Of a stretch of DNA of 64,000 nt, positions 53,401 through 63,952 are shown one piece after another. The notes below the pieces were generated by a model. It was not told where the DNA came from and made no database searches. It saw nothing but the letters and a program-made list of their open reading frames with translations. The translations under genes and the position numbers were made by a program. Each line of letters begins with the position of its first letter. The first letter of the stretch is position 1. The stretch covers positions 1 to 64,000 of the forward strand of contig NZ_JJMU01000012.1 in assembly GCF_000757725.1 (NCBI RefSeq), in the 5' to 3' direction. Source of the DNA: Sphingobacterium deserti. GTDB lineage: Bacteria; Bacteroidota; Bacteroidia; Sphingobacteriales; Sphingobacteriaceae.

Positions 53401-54726
53401 CGTAGGCGCACGGTTTAAGAGTACAGGGTGACCCTTCAATACATTTTCTAAAATATCCCAAACAACCGGATCCTTACGATCAACAATTTTCTTTGCAGAT
53501 TTTACCGTTTTCACAATACCCCTTTCGATCATCTTGCGAATGATAAATGGTTTGTAAAGCTCGGCAGCCATATCTTTAGGTAGACCACACTCGTGCAATT
53601 TCAAGTTAGGTCCCACGACGATTACCGAACGAGCCGAGTAGTCAACACGCTTACCCAACAAGTTTTGACGGAAACGACCCTGTTTACCTTTTAATATGTC
53701 CGATAAGGATTTCAACGCACGGTTACCCTCTGTTTTCACAGCATTAACCTTACGCGAGTTATCGAACAACGAATCTACAGCTTCCTGCAACATACGTTTT
53801 TCATTACGCAAGATTACTTCTGGCGCTTTGATTTCGATCAAACGTTTAAGACGGTTGTTACGGATAATAACGCGACGATACAAATCGTTCAAATCGGACG
53901 TCGCAAAACGACCACCATCCAAAGGCACCAATGGGCGCAACTCTGGTGGAATGATAGGAACAATTTTCACAATCATCCATTCTGGACGATTTTCGATACG
54001 GCCGTTAGCGCCACGGAATGCTTCTACCACGTGAAGACGCTTTAAAGCCTCGTTTTTACGTTGTTGTGAAGTTTCGTTTGCAGCCTGGTGACGTAAGTCG
54101 TATGACAACTGATCTAGATCAATACGTTTCAACAACTCTTCCATCGCCTCAGCACCCATTTTAGCTACAAATTTCTGTGGATCTGTATCGTCTAGGTACT
54201 GATTTTCTTTTGGTAACGTATCTAAAATATCTAAGTATTCTTCTTCTGTCAAGAAATCCATGAACGAGATACCATCTTCCTCTTTGACACCCGGTTGGAT
54301 AACCACGTAGCGCTCGTAGTAGATGATCATGTCCAACTTTTTGGTTGGAAGACCTAACAAGTATCCAATTTTATTCGGTAGAGAACGGAAATACCAAATG
54401 TGCGCCACAGGAACCACCAAGCTGATGTGTCCCATACGCTCACGACGTACTTTTTTCTCCGTAACCTCTACACCACAACGGTCACATACGATACCTTTAT
54501 AACGGATACGTTTGTATTTACCACAGTGACATTCATAGTCCTTTACCGGACCAAAGATACGCTCACAGAATAAACCATCACGTTCTGGTTTGTATGTACG
54601 ATAGTTAATCGTCTCTGGTTTGGTAACTTCACCGCTTGAACGCTCCAAAATAGTTTCTGGAGAAGCTAAGCTGATCGTAATCGATGTGAAATTACTTTTG
54701 ATTTTGTTATCTTTTTTGTAAGACAT
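50449..54726 (-). CDS. rpoC: RNA polymerase beta' subunit
   Basis: 1425 residues. The catalytic magnesium motif [12 protein letters not shown] is near 467-478. Zinc-binding cysteines Cys66, Cys68, Cys81 and Cys84 lie in [20 protein letters not shown] near the N-terminus, and the second zinc site ([15 protein letters not shown]) in the C-terminal half. N-terminal [15 protein letters not shown] is universal. Last gene of the rplKAJL-rpoBC unit; it ends with a strong terminator. Confidence 0.99.
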   Translation of the reverse strand: MSYKKDNKIKSNFTSITISLASPETILERSSGEVTKPETINYRTYKPERDGLFCERIFGPVKDYECHCGKYKRIRYKGIVCDRCGVEVTEKKVRRERMGHISLVVPVAHIWYFRSLPNKIGYLLGLPTKKLDMIIYYERYVVIQPGVKEEDGISFMDFLTEEEYLDILDTLPKENQYLDDTDPQKFVAKMGAEAMEELLKRIDLDQLSYDLRHQAANETSQQRKNEALKRLHVVEAFRGANGRIENRPEWMIVKIVPIIPPELRPLVPLDGGRFATSDLNDLYRRVIIRNNRLKRLIEIKAPEVILRNEKRMLQEAVDSLFDNSRKVNAVKTEGNRALKSLSDILKGKQGRFRQNLLGKRVDYSARSVIVVGPNLKLHECGLPKDMAAELYKPFIIRKMIERGIVKTVKSAKKIVDRKDPVVWDILENVLKGHPVLLNRAPTLHRLGIQAFQPTLVEGKAIQLHPLVCTAFNADFDGDQMAVHLPLGNAAILEAQILMLASHNILNPANGSPVTVPSQDMVLGLYYITKGRRTVESHVVRGEDMIFYSPEEVIIALNEKKIDLHAYIKVKTKARNKEGQIVDTILETTVGRVIFNQVVPEEMGFINELLTKKSLRNVIGEIVKNTGMARAAQFLDDMKELGFQTAFKGGLSFNLQDLNIPAAKVDLIAQATNEVDEVMNNYNMGFITNNERYNQIIDIWTRINNKLTAHVMDILSNDNQGFNSVYMMLDSGARGSKEQIRQLCGMRGLMAKPQKSGTSGGEIIENPILSNFKEGLSVLEYFISTHGARKGLADTALKTADAGYLTRRLHDVAQDMIVVEDDCATLRGIYKTALRENDDIVEPLYDRILGRTPLNDVFHPETGKLIIAANIDISEEVAAEIEEAGIEGVEIRSVLTCESKRGVCACCYGRNLASGKRVQLGEAVGVIAAQSVGEPGTQLTLRTFHVGGTASNIAADSSIVAKYDGKIEFENVRSVAKEGEDGPYQVVIGRSGEIRIVNDEKKVLYTQVIPYGANLYVNEGDKVEKGKNLVDWDPYNAVIISEFGGKIEFEAIIEGVTFRDESDEQTGHKEKVIIETRDKTKNPTIKITDLTGDTLRSYNIPVGAHVSVQDGQKIKEGTILAKIPRATGKTRDITGGLPRVTELFEARNPSNPAVVTEIDGIVTLGGVKRGNREISIESRDGQIKKYLVPLSKHILVQDNDFVKAGMPLSDGSISPGDILSIKGPAAVQEYIVNGIQEVYRLQGVKINDKHFETIVHQMMQKVNIEDPGDTRFLEKEAVNKWDFMQENDSLFDKKVVVEAGDSKTLRPGQIVTMRKLREENSVLRRQDLKTVEVRDAISATSSPLLQGITRASLGTKSFISAASFQETTKVLNEAAIAGKRDDLLGLKENVIVGHLIPSGTGLRDYGNIIVGSREEYDQLLASKEED

Positions 54727-54757
54727 ACTTTATAAAAAGTTAAAGCTGTATGTAGAA

Positions 54758-54785
54758 GCCTAAGAAGTCCGAAAACTTCTTAGGC
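54758..54785 (-). promoter_or_regulatory. Perfect 11-bp hairpin between rpoB and rpoC
   Basis: The arms 54758-54768 and 54775-54785 (GCCTAAGAAGT / ACTTCTTAGGC) flank a 6-nt loop. It lies just after the rpoB stop, 32 bases before the rpoC ATG, with no U run; likely an RNA processing or stability element rather than a terminator. Confidence 0.6.
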
Positions 54786-54793
54786 ACCTGATA

Positions 54794-57700
54794 TTAATCT
54801 AATGTGATATCTAAACCTAAACCGCGAAGCTCATGCACCAATACGTTGAACGATTCCGGTACAGAAGGAGTTGGCAGATTATTACCTTTAACGATGGCTT
54901 CGTACGTTTTCGCGCGGCCCACTACGTCATCGGATTTCACTGTTAAGATCTCCTGCAGGATATTAGAGGCACCAAATGCTTCTAAGGCCCACACCTCCAT
55001 CTCACCAAAACGCTGACCACCAAATTGTGCCTTACCACCAAGCGGTTGTTGCGTAATCAGGGAGTATGGTCCGATAGAACGCGCGTGCATCTTATCATCC
55101 ACCATGTGTCCCAGTTTCAGCATGTAAATCACACCTACCGTGGTTGGTTGATCAAAACGATCACCTGTCAAACCGTTGTATAGGTAAGTTCTACCTGATT
55201 TTGGCAACTCTGCTTTAGCGATCCATTCTTCTACCTCGTCCATTTCAGCACCATCGAAAATTGGCGTAGCGAACTTCATACCTAATTTTTGTCCGGCCCA
55301 ACCTAATACAGTTTCGTAGATCTGTCCAAGGTTCATACGTGACGGTACCCCTAGTGGATTCAACACGATATCAACTGGTGTTCCATCGGCTAAGAAAGGC
55401 ATATCTTCATCACGTACAATACGTGCAACGATACCTTTGTTACCGTGACGGCCCGCCATCTTGTCTCCTACTTTCAACTTACGTTTCTTAGCGACATAAA
55501 CTTTGGCCATCTGTACGATTCCAGAAGGAAGCTCATCTCCCACAGAGATTGCAAACTTCTCACGCTTGAATGCCCCAAGCTCCTCATTGATCTTGATGTT
55601 GTAAAAATGCAACGCCAATTTGATCAACTCGTTTTTATCATCATCAGTCGTCCAGCCTGTCGGATTGATATGCGTATAATCTAAGTCTGTAAGGATCTTT
55701 TGCGTAAACTTAGCACCTTTTGGCACCAATAGTTCTTTGTACACATTGTAAACACCTTGGCTCGTTTTACCATTCACTACCGTGAACAATTTCTCTACCA
55801 AACGCTCTTTTAAAATCCTTGCGGCTCTATCGTGTGCTACTTCTAATTTCTCTAAAGCTTTTCTTTCAACTTCTTTAGACATTTTTTTCGCACGCGAGAA
55901 TAGCTTCGTATCGATCACTACACCTTTCAACGATGGAGAAGCTTTTAGCGATGCATCTTTCACATCACCTGCTTTATCACCAAAGATTGCACGAAGAAGT
56001 TTCTCCTCTGGTGAAGGATCAGATTCTCCTTTAGGCGTGATCTTACCGATAAGGATATCGCCACCGTTTACTTCAGCACCAATACGGATGATACCATTTT
56101 CATCCAAATCTTTTGTAGCTTCTTCAGAAACGTTAGGGATATCAGCAGTCAACTCTTCTTCACCACGTTTCGTATCACGCACCTCCAGTTCGAACTCCTC
56201 GATGTGAAGTGATGTAAACAAATCTTCTGATACGACACGCTCTGAGATTACGATCGCATCCTCAAAGTTATATCCTTGCCAAGGCATGAATGCTACTTTC
56301 AAGTTACGACCCAGCGCTAACTCACCATTCTCGGTAGCATAACCTTCGCATAATACCTGACCTTTACTAACTTTTTGGCCTTTAATAACAATAGGCTTCA
56401 AGTTGATACAGGTATTTTGGTTGGTTTTCTTGAATTTTATTAATCTGTATGTCTTTACGTCGTCATCGAAGGAAACCAAGCGGTCATCTTCCGTACGCTC
56501 GTAACGGATTTTAATCTCGTTGGCATCAACGTATTCTACCACACCATTGCCTTCAGCATTGATCAGCGTACGCGAGTCAGATGCAACACGCGCTTCCAAA
56601 CCGGTACCTACAATTGGCGCACTAGGACGCAATAAAGGCACAGCTTGACGCTGCATGTTCGATCCCATCAACGCACGGTTGGCATCATCATGCTCCAAGA
56701 AAGGAATCAGTGAAGCAGCGATTGATGTAATCTGGTTAGGTGCAACGTCCATATAGTCCAAGCGCTCTGGCTCGATAATCGGGAAGTCACCCTCGTATCT
56801 AGCTTTTACTTTTGGATCTAGGAAGTTACCATTATCATCATACTGTGCATTCGCTTGCGCGATCGTTTTGTCATCCTCATCTTCGGCAGATAGGTAAACA
56901 ACCGGCTCATCAACGACTACTTTACCATCGGTTACCTTACGGTATGGTGTTTCGATAAATCCTAAATTATTAATTTTCGCATGTACCGCTAAAGACGAAA
57001 TCAAACCGATGTTTGGCCCCTCTGGCGTTTCGATAGTACATAGACGGCCGTAGTGTGTATAGTGAACGTCACGAACCTCGAAACCAGCGCGTTCACGCGA
57101 AAGACCTCCAGGTCCTAACGCTGATAAACGACGCTTGTGCGTAATCTCCGCTAATGGATTGGCTTGATCCATAAACTGCGATAACTGGTTTGTTCCGAAG
57201 AAGGAGTTGATCACGGACGATAACGTACGCGCATTGATCAAATCTGTTGGTGTAAACACTTCGTTGTCGCGGATGTTCATACGCTCACGTATCGTACGTG
57301 CCATACGTGATAGACCTACGCCAAATTGTGCATATAACTGCTCACCTACCGTACGAACACGACGGTTGGACAAGTGGTCAATATCATCCACTTCAGCTTT
57401 AGAATTGATCAAATTGATCAAATATTTCACAATAGCGATGATATCTTCGCGAGTCAACACCTTCGTTTCATCCGGCGTGTTTAACTTCAACTTACGGTTG
57501 ATACGGTAACGACCCACGTCACCTAAATCATACCGCTTGTCCGAGAAGAACAGACGATCGATGATACCACGTGCAGTTTCCTCATCAGGTGGTTCTGCGT
57601 TACGCAACTGACGATAGATATGCTCCACGGCCTCTTTCTCCGAGTTTGACGTATCTTTTTGTAATGTATTATATATAATAGAGTAATCCGCATTGTTTGA

Positions 57701-58603
57701 TGCATCTTCTTTTGCAAGGATAATAGCCTTAACACCTGCATCGATGATCAAATCAATATGGTCTTCCTCTAAAACTGTTTCTCGTTCTAAAATGATCTCA
57801 TTACGATCGATAGATACTACTTCACCTGTATCCTCATCCACAAAATCTTCGATCCATTTTTTCAATACCCTGGCAGCCAAACGACGACCAACATATTTCT
57901 TTAAACCAGATTTACTAACTTTAACTTCATCAGCGAGGTCAAACAATTCCAAGATATCTTTATCTGAATCGTAGCCGATCGCACGGAGCAAAGTAGTAAC
58001 TGGAAATTTCTTTTTACGGTCGATATAAGCATACATGACGTTGTTTACGTCTGTTGCAAATTCGATCCAAGATCCTTTAAAAGGAATTACCCTTGCAGAA
58101 TAAAGTTTAGTACCATTTGTGTGTCTACTCTGACCGAAGAATACACCAGGAGAACGGTGCAATTGAGAAACGATTACGCGCTCTGCTCCATTGATCACGA
58201 AGGTACCTTTTGGAGTCATGTACGGAATTGTTCCTAAATATACATCCTGAACAATAGTTTCGAAGTCTTCGTGCTCTTCGTCGTTACAAGATAACTTCAA
58301 TTTTGCTTTGAGAGGAACGCTATACGTCAAGCCACGCTCGATACACTCTTGAATGTCATAGCGTGGGGGATCGATGAAATAATCCAAAAACTCCAAAACA
58401 AAGATGTTTCTTGAATCAGAAATAGGGAAGTTTTCTGCGAAAACCTTGAACAGCCCTTCCTGATGGCGATTGTCAGAAGTAGTTTCTAATTGAAAAAACT
58501 CCTTGAAAGATTGTAATTGTACGTCCAAGAAGTCTGGGTAATCAATTACCTTCTTACTTGTAGCAAAATTCACGCTTTCTTTTTGAATATTATTGTTTGC
58601 CAA
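54794..58603 (-). CDS. rpoB: RNA polymerase beta subunit
   Basis: 1269 residues. Conserved regions include [20 protein letters not shown] (rifampicin region), [55 protein letters not shown] and the C-terminal [12 protein letters not shown]. The start is TTG at 58601-58603, chosen because [14 protein letters not shown] matches the usual MAN- start of this phylum; a GTG ten codons later is possible. Gap of 163 bases to rplL contains two hairpins. Confidence 0.99.
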   Translation of the reverse strand: MANNNIQKESVNFATSKKVIDYPDFLDVQLQSFKEFFQLETTSDNRHQEGLFKVFAENFPISDSRNIFVLEFLDYFIDPPRYDIQECIERGLTYSVPLKAKLKLSCNDEEHEDFETIVQDVYLGTIPYMTPKGTFVINGAERVIVSQLHRSPGVFFGQSRHTNGTKLYSARVIPFKGSWIEFATDVNNVMYAYIDRKKKFPVTTLLRAIGYDSDKDILELFDLADEVKVSKSGLKKYVGRRLAARVLKKWIEDFVDEDTGEVVSIDRNEIILERETVLEEDHIDLIIDAGVKAIILAKEDASNNADYSIIYNTLQKDTSNSEKEAVEHIYRQLRNAEPPDEETARGIIDRLFFSDKRYDLGDVGRYRINRKLKLNTPDETKVLTREDIIAIVKYLINLINSKAEVDDIDHLSNRRVRTVGEQLYAQFGVGLSRMARTIRERMNIRDNEVFTPTDLINARTLSSVINSFFGTNQLSQFMDQANPLAEITHKRRLSALGPGGLSRERAGFEVRDVHYTHYGRLCTIETPEGPNIGLISSLAVHAKINNLGFIETPYRKVTDGKVVVDEPVVYLSAEDEDDKTIAQANAQYDDNGNFLDPKVKARYEGDFPIIEPERLDYMDVAPNQITSIAASLIPFLEHDDANRALMGSNMQRQAVPLLRPSAPIVGTGLEARVASDSRTLINAEGNGVVEYVDANEIKIRYERTEDDRLVSFDDDVKTYRLIKFKKTNQNTCINLKPIVIKGQKVSKGQVLCEGYATENGELALGRNLKVAFMPWQGYNFEDAIVISERVVSEDLFTSLHIEEFELEVRDTKRGEEELTADIPNVSEEATKDLDENGIIRIGAEVNGGDILIGKITPKGESDPSPEEKLLRAIFGDKAGDVKDASLKASPSLKGVVIDTKLFSRAKKMSKEVERKALEKLEVAHDRAARILKERLVEKLFTVVNGKTSQGVYNVYKELLVPKGAKFTQKILTDLDYTHINPTGWTTDDDKNELIKLALHFYNIKINEELGAFKREKFAISVGDELPSGIVQMAKVYVAKKRKLKVGDKMAGRHGNKGIVARIVRDEDMPFLADGTPVDIVLNPLGVPSRMNLGQIYETVLGWAGQKLGMKFATPIFDGAEMDEVEEWIAKAELPKSGRTYLYNGLTGDRFDQPTTVGVIYMLKLGHMVDDKMHARSIGPYSLITQQPLGGKAQFGGQRFGEMEVWALEAFGASNILQEILTVKSDDVVGRAKTYEAIVKGNNLPTPSVPESFNVLVHELRGLGLDITLD

Positions 58604-58709
58604 GGGAATAAGAATTTTAGTTTAAAAAAACTGAGCCAATTATGCTGTAATCATGTTTTTGCCAATGTCAGCACCCATTTGGCACATGTACTATAATATA
58701 AATAGGAAT

Positions 58710-58737
58710 AGACTCTGACAAAATATTGGCAGAGTCT
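58710..58737 (-). promoter_or_regulatory. Hairpin in the rplL-rpoB gap
   Basis: AGACTCTG (58710-58717) and CAGAGTCT (58730-58737) pair perfectly, with CAA/TTG extending the stem inside. It begins 30 bases after the rplL stop codon. The rplL-rpoB gap of E. coli holds an attenuator and an RNase III site, and this hairpin could play the same part. Confidence 0.55.
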
Positions 58738-58766
58738 AAACCTTTAAGGTGCTTTAATATGTGAGA

Positions 58767-59144
58767 TTACTTGATCTCAACAACAGCTCCAGCTTCTTCT
58801 AATTGTTTTTTCAACGCTTCAGCTTCGTCTTTAGAAACACCAGCTTTCAATTCTTTAGGAGCGCCATCAACTAAATCTTTAGCTTCTTTCAATCCTAAAC
58901 CAGCTAGGTCTTTTACTAATTTAACTACTGCTAATTTCTGACCACCAGCTTCTTTCAAGATAACGTCAAATGAAGTTTTCTCTTCAGCAGCAGCAGCGCC
59001 ACCTTCAGCAGGAGCAGCAGCAACTGCAACAGCAGCAGCAGCAGGCTCGATACCGTACTCGTCTTTTAAGATATCAGCTAATTCCTTAACTTCTTTCACT
59101 GTTAAGTTTACCAACTGTTCAGCAAGTTGTTTTAAATCTGCCAT
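58767..59144 (-). CDS. rplL: Ribosomal protein L7/L12
   Basis: 125 residues. Stalk protein present in four or more copies per ribosome, binding translation factors. N-terminal dimer domain, Ala/Glu-rich hinge (about 36-55), C-terminal domain with [20 protein letters not shown] and [16 protein letters not shown]. In its standard place after rplJ. Confidence 0.99.
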   Translation of the reverse strand: MADLKQLAEQLVNLTVKEVKELADILKDEYGIEPAAAAVAVAAAPAEGGAAAAEEKTSFDVILKEAGGQKLAVVKLVKDLAGLGLKEAKDLVDGAPKELKAGVSKDEAEALKKQLEEAGAVVEIK

Positions 59145-59214
59145 TTTATTTTGAATTTTTGAATGTACTTAAATAATGTCTAATTAATGTGCGAACGTAT
59201 TATAGAGGTGTTCG

Positions 59215-59733
59215 TTATCCTCTTTCTTCTAAAGCTTTTACTAATCCTGAAATTGTATTTCCACCCGACTGAAGAGCTGAAATAACATTTTTCGCTGGTG
59301 ATTGAAGTGCTGCGATAATGTCTGCAACAAGTTCTTCCTTAGATTTAAGGGTAACTAATGCATTCAATTGATCGTCACCTACGAATGCTGTCTCCTGGAT
59401 ATATGCAGCTTTTAAAACTGGCTTATCGCCGGCTTTACGCAATTCCTTGATCAACTTCGCAGGAGCATTTCCTGTTTCAGAGAACATCAATGTAGACGCA
59501 CCTTTAAGTACGCTACGAAGCTCTTCTGAATCGATACCTGCTTCGATAAGTGCTTTCTCGATCAACGAGTTTTTTGCAACTTGGATGGTGATCCCTTGAT
59601 CGAAACATTTACGACGAATGTTATTGACTTTGTCAACAGTTAAATCAGCAGTATCTGTAATGTAGAAATTACCGTAAGATTTAATCTGTTCGGCCAAAGC
59701 TTGAACAATTTCTTGTTTTTCTTCTTTTCTCAT
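59215..59733 (-). CDS. rplJ: Ribosomal protein L10
   Basis: 172 residues. Base of the L7/L12 stalk. Typical MRKEEKQEIVQALAEQIKSY start, KNSLIEKALIEAG, and a C-terminal helix that binds L12 dimers. Starts 2 bases after the rplA stop, so no separate leader for L10 autoregulation is available between them. Confidence 0.98.
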   Translation of the reverse strand: MRKEEKQEIVQALAEQIKSYGNFYITDTADLTVDKVNNIRRKCFDQGITIQVAKNSLIEKALIEAGIDSEELRSVLKGASTLMFSETGNAPAKLIKELRKAGDKPVLKAAYIQETAFVGDDQLNALVTLKSKEELVADIIAALQSPAKNVISALQSGGNTISGLVKALEERG

Positions 59734-59735
59734 GA

Positions 59736-60434
59736 TTAAATTCCTGCTACTGATTTAGTTTCAACATGAATACCAGGACTCATTGTTGAAGAGATGTGAA
59801 TACTCTTGAAGTAGGTTCCCTTAGCTGCAGATGGTTTCAAACGAGAAAGTGTTTGTAACACTTCCAATGCGTTATCATAAATTTTATCTGCGTCGAAGGA
59901 CACTTTACCAACTGAAGTATGGATGATTCCTGTCTTATCAACTTTGAAATCAATTTTACCAGCCTTTACTTCGGTAACAGCTTTACCAACTTCGGTAGTT
60001 ACTGTTCCGGTTTTAGGGTTAGGCATCAAGTTTCTAGGACCTAAAATACGTCCTAATTTACCCACTTTAGCCATAACGCTAGGCATAGTAATAATGATAT
60101 CAACGTCAGTCCAACCACCTTCGATTTTGCTGATATAGTCATCAAGACCTACGAAATCGGCACCTGCCGCTTTAGCTTCTTCTTCCTTATCAGGAGTACA
60201 CAATACTAAAACGCGAACAGTTTTACCAGTTCCGTGAGGTAATGTTGCGATACCACGAACCATTTGGTTTGCTTTACGAGGATCCACGCCTAAACGAACG
60301 TCGATATCCACAGAAGCATCAAACTTAGTCGTCGTGATCTCTTTTACCAAAGCCGCAGCTTCTTGCAAAGAGTACGCTTTACCAGCTTCAATTTTGGACA
60401 GTGCCGCTTTTTGATTTTTTGTTAATCTAGCCAC
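59736..60434 (-). CDS. rplA: Ribosomal protein L1
   Basis: 232 residues. Forms the mobile L1 stalk and can repress its own operon by binding the rplK leader. Signatures: [24 protein letters not shown] stretch ([20 protein letters not shown]) and [12 protein letters not shown]. The start codon is GTG (60432-60434), giving [14 protein letters not shown]. 22-base gap from rplK. Confidence 0.98.
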   Translation of the reverse strand: MARLTKNQKAALSKIEAGKAYSLQEAAALVKEITTTKFDASVDIDVRLGVDPRKANQMVRGIATLPHGTGKTVRVLVLCTPDKEEEAKAAGADFVGLDDYISKIEGGWTDVDIIITMPSVMAKVGKLGRILGPRNLMPNPKTGTVTTEVGKAVTEVKAGKIDFKVDKTGIIHTSVGKVSFDADKIYDNALEVLQTLSRLKPSAAKGTYFKSIHISSTMSPGIHVETKSVAGI

Positions 60435-60456
60435 TTTCTTAAACTGATTTCGTTAA

Positions 60457-60900
60457 TTAATTGTTCCAAGGTGCATTACCAGAAACGGTAATACCCATAC
60501 TACGTGCTGTCCCAGCGACCATTTTCATAGCCGACTCTACAGTAAATGCGTTCAAATCAGGCATCTTATCTTTCGCGATCGTTTCCACTTGCTCCCAAGT
60601 AATAGAAGCAACTTTCTTACGGTTAGGCTCGCCAGATCCGCTTTTTAATTTAGCAGCGTCTTTCAACTGAACTGCAACCGGCGGAGTCTTGATGATAAAA
60701 TCAAATGATTTGTCACTGTAAACTGTAATGACAACAGGTAATACTTGACCTGGTTTGTCTTGCGTACGAGCGTTGAATTGCTTACAAAAATCCATGATAT
60801 TCACCCCTTTAGCACCTAATGCAGGTCCTACTGGAGGTGATGGATTAGCAGCACCGCCCTTTACTTGTAATTTTACTAACGCACTGACTTCTTTTGCCAT
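60457..60900 (-). CDS. rplK: Ribosomal protein L11
   Basis: 147 residues. Binds the GTPase-associated centre of 23S rRNA. Pro-rich N-terminus [20 protein letters not shown] and C-terminal [18 protein letters not shown] are diagnostic. First gene of its transcription unit, with a promoter about 110 bases upstream and a terminator closing nusG before it. Confidence 0.99.
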   Translation of the reverse strand: MAKEVSALVKLQVKGGAANPSPPVGPALGAKGVNIMDFCKQFNARTQDKPGQVLPVVITVYSDKSFDFIIKTPPVAVQLKDAAKLKSGSGEPNRKKVASITWEQVETIAKDKMPDLNAFTVESAMKMVAGTARSMGITVSGNAPWNN

Positions 60901-61007
60901 TTTGTTTTGAATTTAATTGTTAAATGTTTGTTAGTAAGTTGGAAGCTCAAACGTAACATTTATTATTCGTTGGTTATCTCGTAACAACAATGCAACCAAA
61001 CGAGGTG

Positions 61008-61038
61008 CAAAGATATACATAATTCCATTCATAACAAA
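61008..61038 (-). promoter_or_regulatory. Promoter of rplKAJL-rpoBC
   Basis: On the minus strand TTTG (61035-61038) and TATCTTTG (61008-61015) are 19 bases apart, a full match to the Bacteroidota promoter. The leader to rplK is about 100 nt, room for L1-type autoregulation. Confidence 0.7.
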
Positions 61039-61095
61039 AAAAGAAATAAAAAATTATTTCTTTTTCCCCAGATCACCTTCGGGTATGTTATACAT

Positions 61096-61121
61096 GAAAA
61101 AGCCCTTTTGAAAAGGGCTTT
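61096..61121 (-). terminator. Terminator after nusG
   Basis: Minus-strand RNA AAAGCCCUUUUCAAAAGGGCUUUUUC: a GC-containing stem with a small loop and a U run, 4 bases past the nusG stop. It separates secE-nusG from the rplK promoter. Confidence 0.8.
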
Positions 61122-61124
61122 AGC

Positions 61125-61670
61125 TTATTCTTTTTCGACTTGCATATAGTTAAGCTCCAATGGCGTTTTACGTCCAAATACCTTAACCATTACCGTTAAT
61201 TTCTTCTTATCCTCGTGTACCTCTTCAATCTCTCCAGTGAAGCCATTGAAAGGACCGTCGTTAACTTTTACAGTCTCCCCTACGTAATAAGGAACATTCA
61301 TGCTTTCGCCCTGCTCCGCCATTTCATCAACCTTACCTAATATACGGTTAACTTCCGACGGACGCAATGGAATGGCGTTACCTGCTTTATCACCTAAAAA
61401 CCCGATGACACTATTTAAGTTCTTTATAGCGTGTTCAATCTCTCCATCAAGTGCAGCCTCGATCAATACGTATCCAGGATAGTAGTTACGCTCTTTTGCA
61501 ACTTTTTTACCATCGCGCATTTGATAATACTTCTCCATTGGTATCAAAACCTGAGGAACCAAATGCTGAATACCTAAGCGACTTACTTCGGCCTCTACAT
61601 ATTGCTTCACCTTCTTTTCTTTTCCACTAACGGCACGAACTACATACCATTTTAACGATTGATCTGCCAT
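61125..61670 (-). CDS. nusG: Transcription elongation/antitermination factor NusG
   Basis: 181 residues. NGN domain beginning KWYVVRAVSGKEKKVKQYVE, with FLGDKAGNAIPLRPSEVNRI, and a C-terminal KOW domain (GETVKVNDGPFNGFTGEIEE). Couples RNA polymerase to the ribosome or Rho. Starts 17 bases after secE. Confidence 0.98.
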   Translation of the reverse strand: MADQSLKWYVVRAVSGKEKKVKQYVEAEVSRLGIQHLVPQVLIPMEKYYQMRDGKKVAKERNYYPGYVLIEAALDGEIEHAIKNLNSVIGFLGDKAGNAIPLRPSEVNRILGKVDEMAEQGESMNVPYYVGETVKVNDGPFNGFTGEIEEVHEDKKKLTVMVKVFGRKTPLELNYMQVEKE

Positions 61671-61687
61671 AAAATTCTACTGATAAA

Positions 61688-61882
61688 TTAGGACGTAATT
61701 CCGTACAACAACTCTAATAGATTGCTTGACGCTTTATCCATCACAAATATGACTAACGCGATCAGGATAGATGCTACAAGTACTACCACTGCAGAGCTTT
61801 GCAATTGCGCCCAAGTAGGCCAAGTTACCTTCTCGGTAACTTCGATATAGGACTCTTTGAAAAAATCAAGTACTTTAGCCAT
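61688..61882 (-). CDS. secE: Preprotein translocase subunit SecE
   Basis: 64 residues, the short single-span form. An amphipathic start with FKESYIEVTEKVTWPTWAQL (the WPTW motif of SecE) precedes one membrane helix (about 30-50). Part of SecYEG. It follows tRNA-Trp by 26 bases. Confidence 0.97.
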   Translation of the reverse strand: MAKVLDFFKESYIEVTEKVTWPTWAQLQSSAVVVLVASILIALVIFVMDKASSNLLELLYGITS

Positions 61883-61908
61883 TTTTTAGTTTACCTAAAT
61901 TATTTTAG

Positions 61909-61980
61909 CACGGGCACCAGGACTCGAACCCAGACCAAAGGTTTTGGAGACCTTCGTTCTACCTTTAAACTATGCCCGTG
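61909..61980 (-). tRNA. tRNA-Trp (anticodon CCA)
   Basis: 72 nt. Acceptor CACGGGC pairs with GCCCGTG; the anticodon arm AAGGT-CTCCAAA-ACCTT gives CCA; T arm CTGGGTTCGAGTCCTGG-like with TTCGAGTC. No CCA end is encoded. It lies between tuf and secE and probably shares the secE transcript. Confidence 0.95.
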
Positions 61981-61999
61981 TAAATTTGTTTTACTGCTG

Positions 62000-62031
62000 C
62001 AAATATAGCGTTTAAGCCGTAGGAGAGCAAA
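62000..62031 (-). promoter_or_regulatory. Promoter of tRNA-Trp-secE-nusG
   Basis: TTTG (62028-62031) and TATATTTG (62000-62007) on the minus strand are 20 bases apart, an excellent Bacteroidota promoter. Transcription would begin a few bases before the tRNA. Confidence 0.72.
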
Positions 62032-62076
62032 TATTATTTACGTTTTTTTTGCGCTTTTTTACCTCCACGCTGAGAG

Positions 62077-62116
62077 AAAAAACAAGCTAATCAGCCTCAG
62101 CCAATTAGCTTGTTTT
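62077..62116 (-). terminator. Terminator of tuf
   Basis: AAAACAAGCTAAT (62079-62091) and ATTAGCTTGTTTT (62104-62116) form a 13-bp perfect stem followed by a U run on the minus strand, 25 bases after the tuf stop. Confidence 0.92.
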
Positions 62117-62140
62117 AGTATAGAAAGCGAATCTAAAAGA

Positions 62141-63328
62141 TTACGCTACGATTTCAGTTACCTGACCAGCACCTACTGTTCTACCACCTTCACGGATAGC
62201 GAAACGTAGACCCTTTTCCATTGCGATTGCGTTGATCAACTTCACAGTGATTGTGATGTTATCACCAGGCATAACCATTTCAGTACCTTCTGGTAGAGAA
62301 ATTTCACCTGTTACGTCAGTCGTACGGAAATAGAACTGAGGACGGTATTTGTTGAAGAATGGCGTGTGACGACCACCTTCTGCTTTTGACAATACGTAAA
62401 CCTCAGCTTTGAAATCTGTGTGAGGAGTTACTGTACCTGGTTTACAGATAACCATACCACGACGGATATCAGTTTTCTCAATACCACGTAACAATAGACC
62501 TACGTTATCACCAGCTTCACCGTAATCTAAGATTTTACGGAACATCTCAACACCTGTTACAGTAGATTTCAAGTTTTCAGCACCCATACCTAGGATCTCA
62601 ACTGGATCACCAGAGTTGATTACACCTCTTTCGATACGACCTGTAGCAACTGTACCACGACCTGTGATTGAGAATACGTCCTCGATAGGCATCAAGAAAG
62701 GCAATTCAGTCAAACGTGGAGGAATTGGAATGTAGTTATCTACAGCATCCATCAATTCCATGATTTTGTCAACCCACTCAGTCTCGCCATTCAACGCTCC
62801 TAATGCAGATCCTTTGATTACAGGAATATCATCACCTGGGAATTCGTAGAAAGATAATAGTTCACGAACTTCCATCTCAACTAAGTCTAACAACTCCTCG
62901 TCGTCAACTAAGTCAGTTTTGTTCATAAAAACAACTAGAGCCGGTACACCTACCTGACGAGCCAAAAGAATGTGCTCGCGAGTTTGAGGCATAGGACCGT
63001 CAGTAGCAGCTACAACGATGATAGCACCATCCATTTGAGCCGCACCAGTAACCATGTTTTTCACATAATCGGCGTGACCTGGACAGTCTACGTGTGCATA
63101 GTGACGGTTAGCTGTTGAATACTCAACGTGTGCAGTATTAATTGTGATACCACGCTCTTTTTCTTCAGGAGCAGAGTCAATTGAATCAAATGAACGAGCT
63201 TCTGACAAACCTTTATCAGCTAATACTTTAGTGATAGCCGCTGTAGTAGTTGTTTTACCGTGGTCAACGTGACCGATAGTACCAATGTTTAAGTGGGGTT
63301 TACTACGGTCAAATTTCTCTTTTGCCAT
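62141..63328 (-). CDS. tuf: Elongation factor Tu
   Basis: 395 residues. P-loop GHVDHGKT (19-26), DCPGH, NKTD and GSALGA guanine-binding motifs, and the usual domain 2-3 beta barrels. Carries aminoacyl-tRNA to the ribosome. Has its own promoter (-33 element inside tRNA-Thr) and terminator, so it can be transcribed independently of both neighbours. Confidence 0.99.
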   Translation of the reverse strand: MAKEKFDRSKPHLNIGTIGHVDHGKTTTTAAITKVLADKGLSEARSFDSIDSAPEEKERGITINTAHVEYSTANRHYAHVDCPGHADYVKNMVTGAAQMDGAIIVVAATDGPMPQTREHILLARQVGVPALVVFMNKTDLVDDEELLDLVEMEVRELLSFYEFPGDDIPVIKGSALGALNGETEWVDKIMELMDAVDNYIPIPPRLTELPFLMPIEDVFSITGRGTVATGRIERGVINSGDPVEILGMGAENLKSTVTGVEMFRKILDYGEAGDNVGLLLRGIEKTDIRRGMVICKPGTVTPHTDFKAEVYVLSKAEGGRHTPFFNKYRPQFYFRTTDVTGEISLPEGTEMVMPGDNITITVKLINAIAMEKGLRFAIREGGRTVGAGQVTEIVA

Positions 63329-63375
63329 GTTTATGCGAATTAGTAATTATAAAATATTTCTTAATTAATCCTTTA

Positions 63376-63401
63376 CAAAAGTAAAAACTTTTTGTTATGC
63401 G

Positions 63402-63408
<7 letters not shown>
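63376..63408 (-). promoter_or_regulatory. Promoter of tuf, -33 element inside tRNA-Thr(GGT)
   Basis: TACTTTTG (63376-63383) matches TAnnTTTG; TTTG (63405-63408), 21 bases upstream, is in the 3' acceptor strand of tRNA-Thr. The leader to tuf would be about 40 nt. Confidence 0.55.
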
Positions 63409-63474
<66 letters not shown>

Positions 63475-63569
63475 TTTTCTAAAAGCTTATTTACAGATAA
63501 ATGCCTCCACCTTATTTTAGATACTTTCATCAAAAAGACAGAGACTTAATCAAATATTAAAAAAAATTG

Positions 63570-63642
63570 AGCGGAAGACGGGTCTCGAACCCGCAACCTA
63601 TAGCTTGGAAGGCTATCGCTCTACCAATTGAGCTACTTCCGC
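63570..63642 (-). tRNA. tRNA-Gly (anticodon TCC)
   Basis: 73 nt. Acceptor GCGGAAG/CTTCCGC, anticodon arm ATAGC-CTTCCAA-GCTAT gives TCC, T loop GTTCGAGAC. No encoded CCA. Corresponds to glyT of the E. coli cluster. Confidence 0.96.
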
Positions 63643-63686
63643 TTTTTGTCCAGAAGCATTTCTGCTTCCGGACGTTTTAAAAAGTG

Positions 63687-63767
63687 TGGAGGGAGAAGGA
63701 TTCGAACCTTCGAAGCCGAAGCAACGGATTTACAGTCCGTCCCATTTGACCGCTCTGGAACCCCTCC
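63687..63767 (-). tRNA. tRNA-Tyr (anticodon GTA)
   Basis: 81 nt with the long variable arm of class II tRNAs. Acceptor GGAGGGG/TCCCTCC, anticodon arm ACGGA-CTGTAAA-TCCGT gives GTA. Corresponds to tyrU of the E. coli cluster. Confidence 0.95.
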
Positions 63768-63794
63768 AGACCTGCAATCGAAATTGCATTTTGG

Positions 63795-63867
<73 letters not shown>

Positions 63868-63921
63868 ATATTATTTAAAAAACTCTCTTTTAAGAACTTC
63901 TATCCTTTCAGATAGCGAGTG

Positions 63922-63952
63922 CAAAAATCCAATTTACTTTTGATATTTGCAA
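63922..63952 (-). promoter_or_regulatory. Promoter of the tRNA cluster
   Basis: TTG (63950-63952) and GATTTTTG (63922-63929, one mismatch to TAnnTTTG) on the minus strand are 20 bases apart, upstream of tRNA-Thr(TGT). An 18-bp perfect AT palindrome (63951-63968) overlaps the -33 region. Confidence 0.6.
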
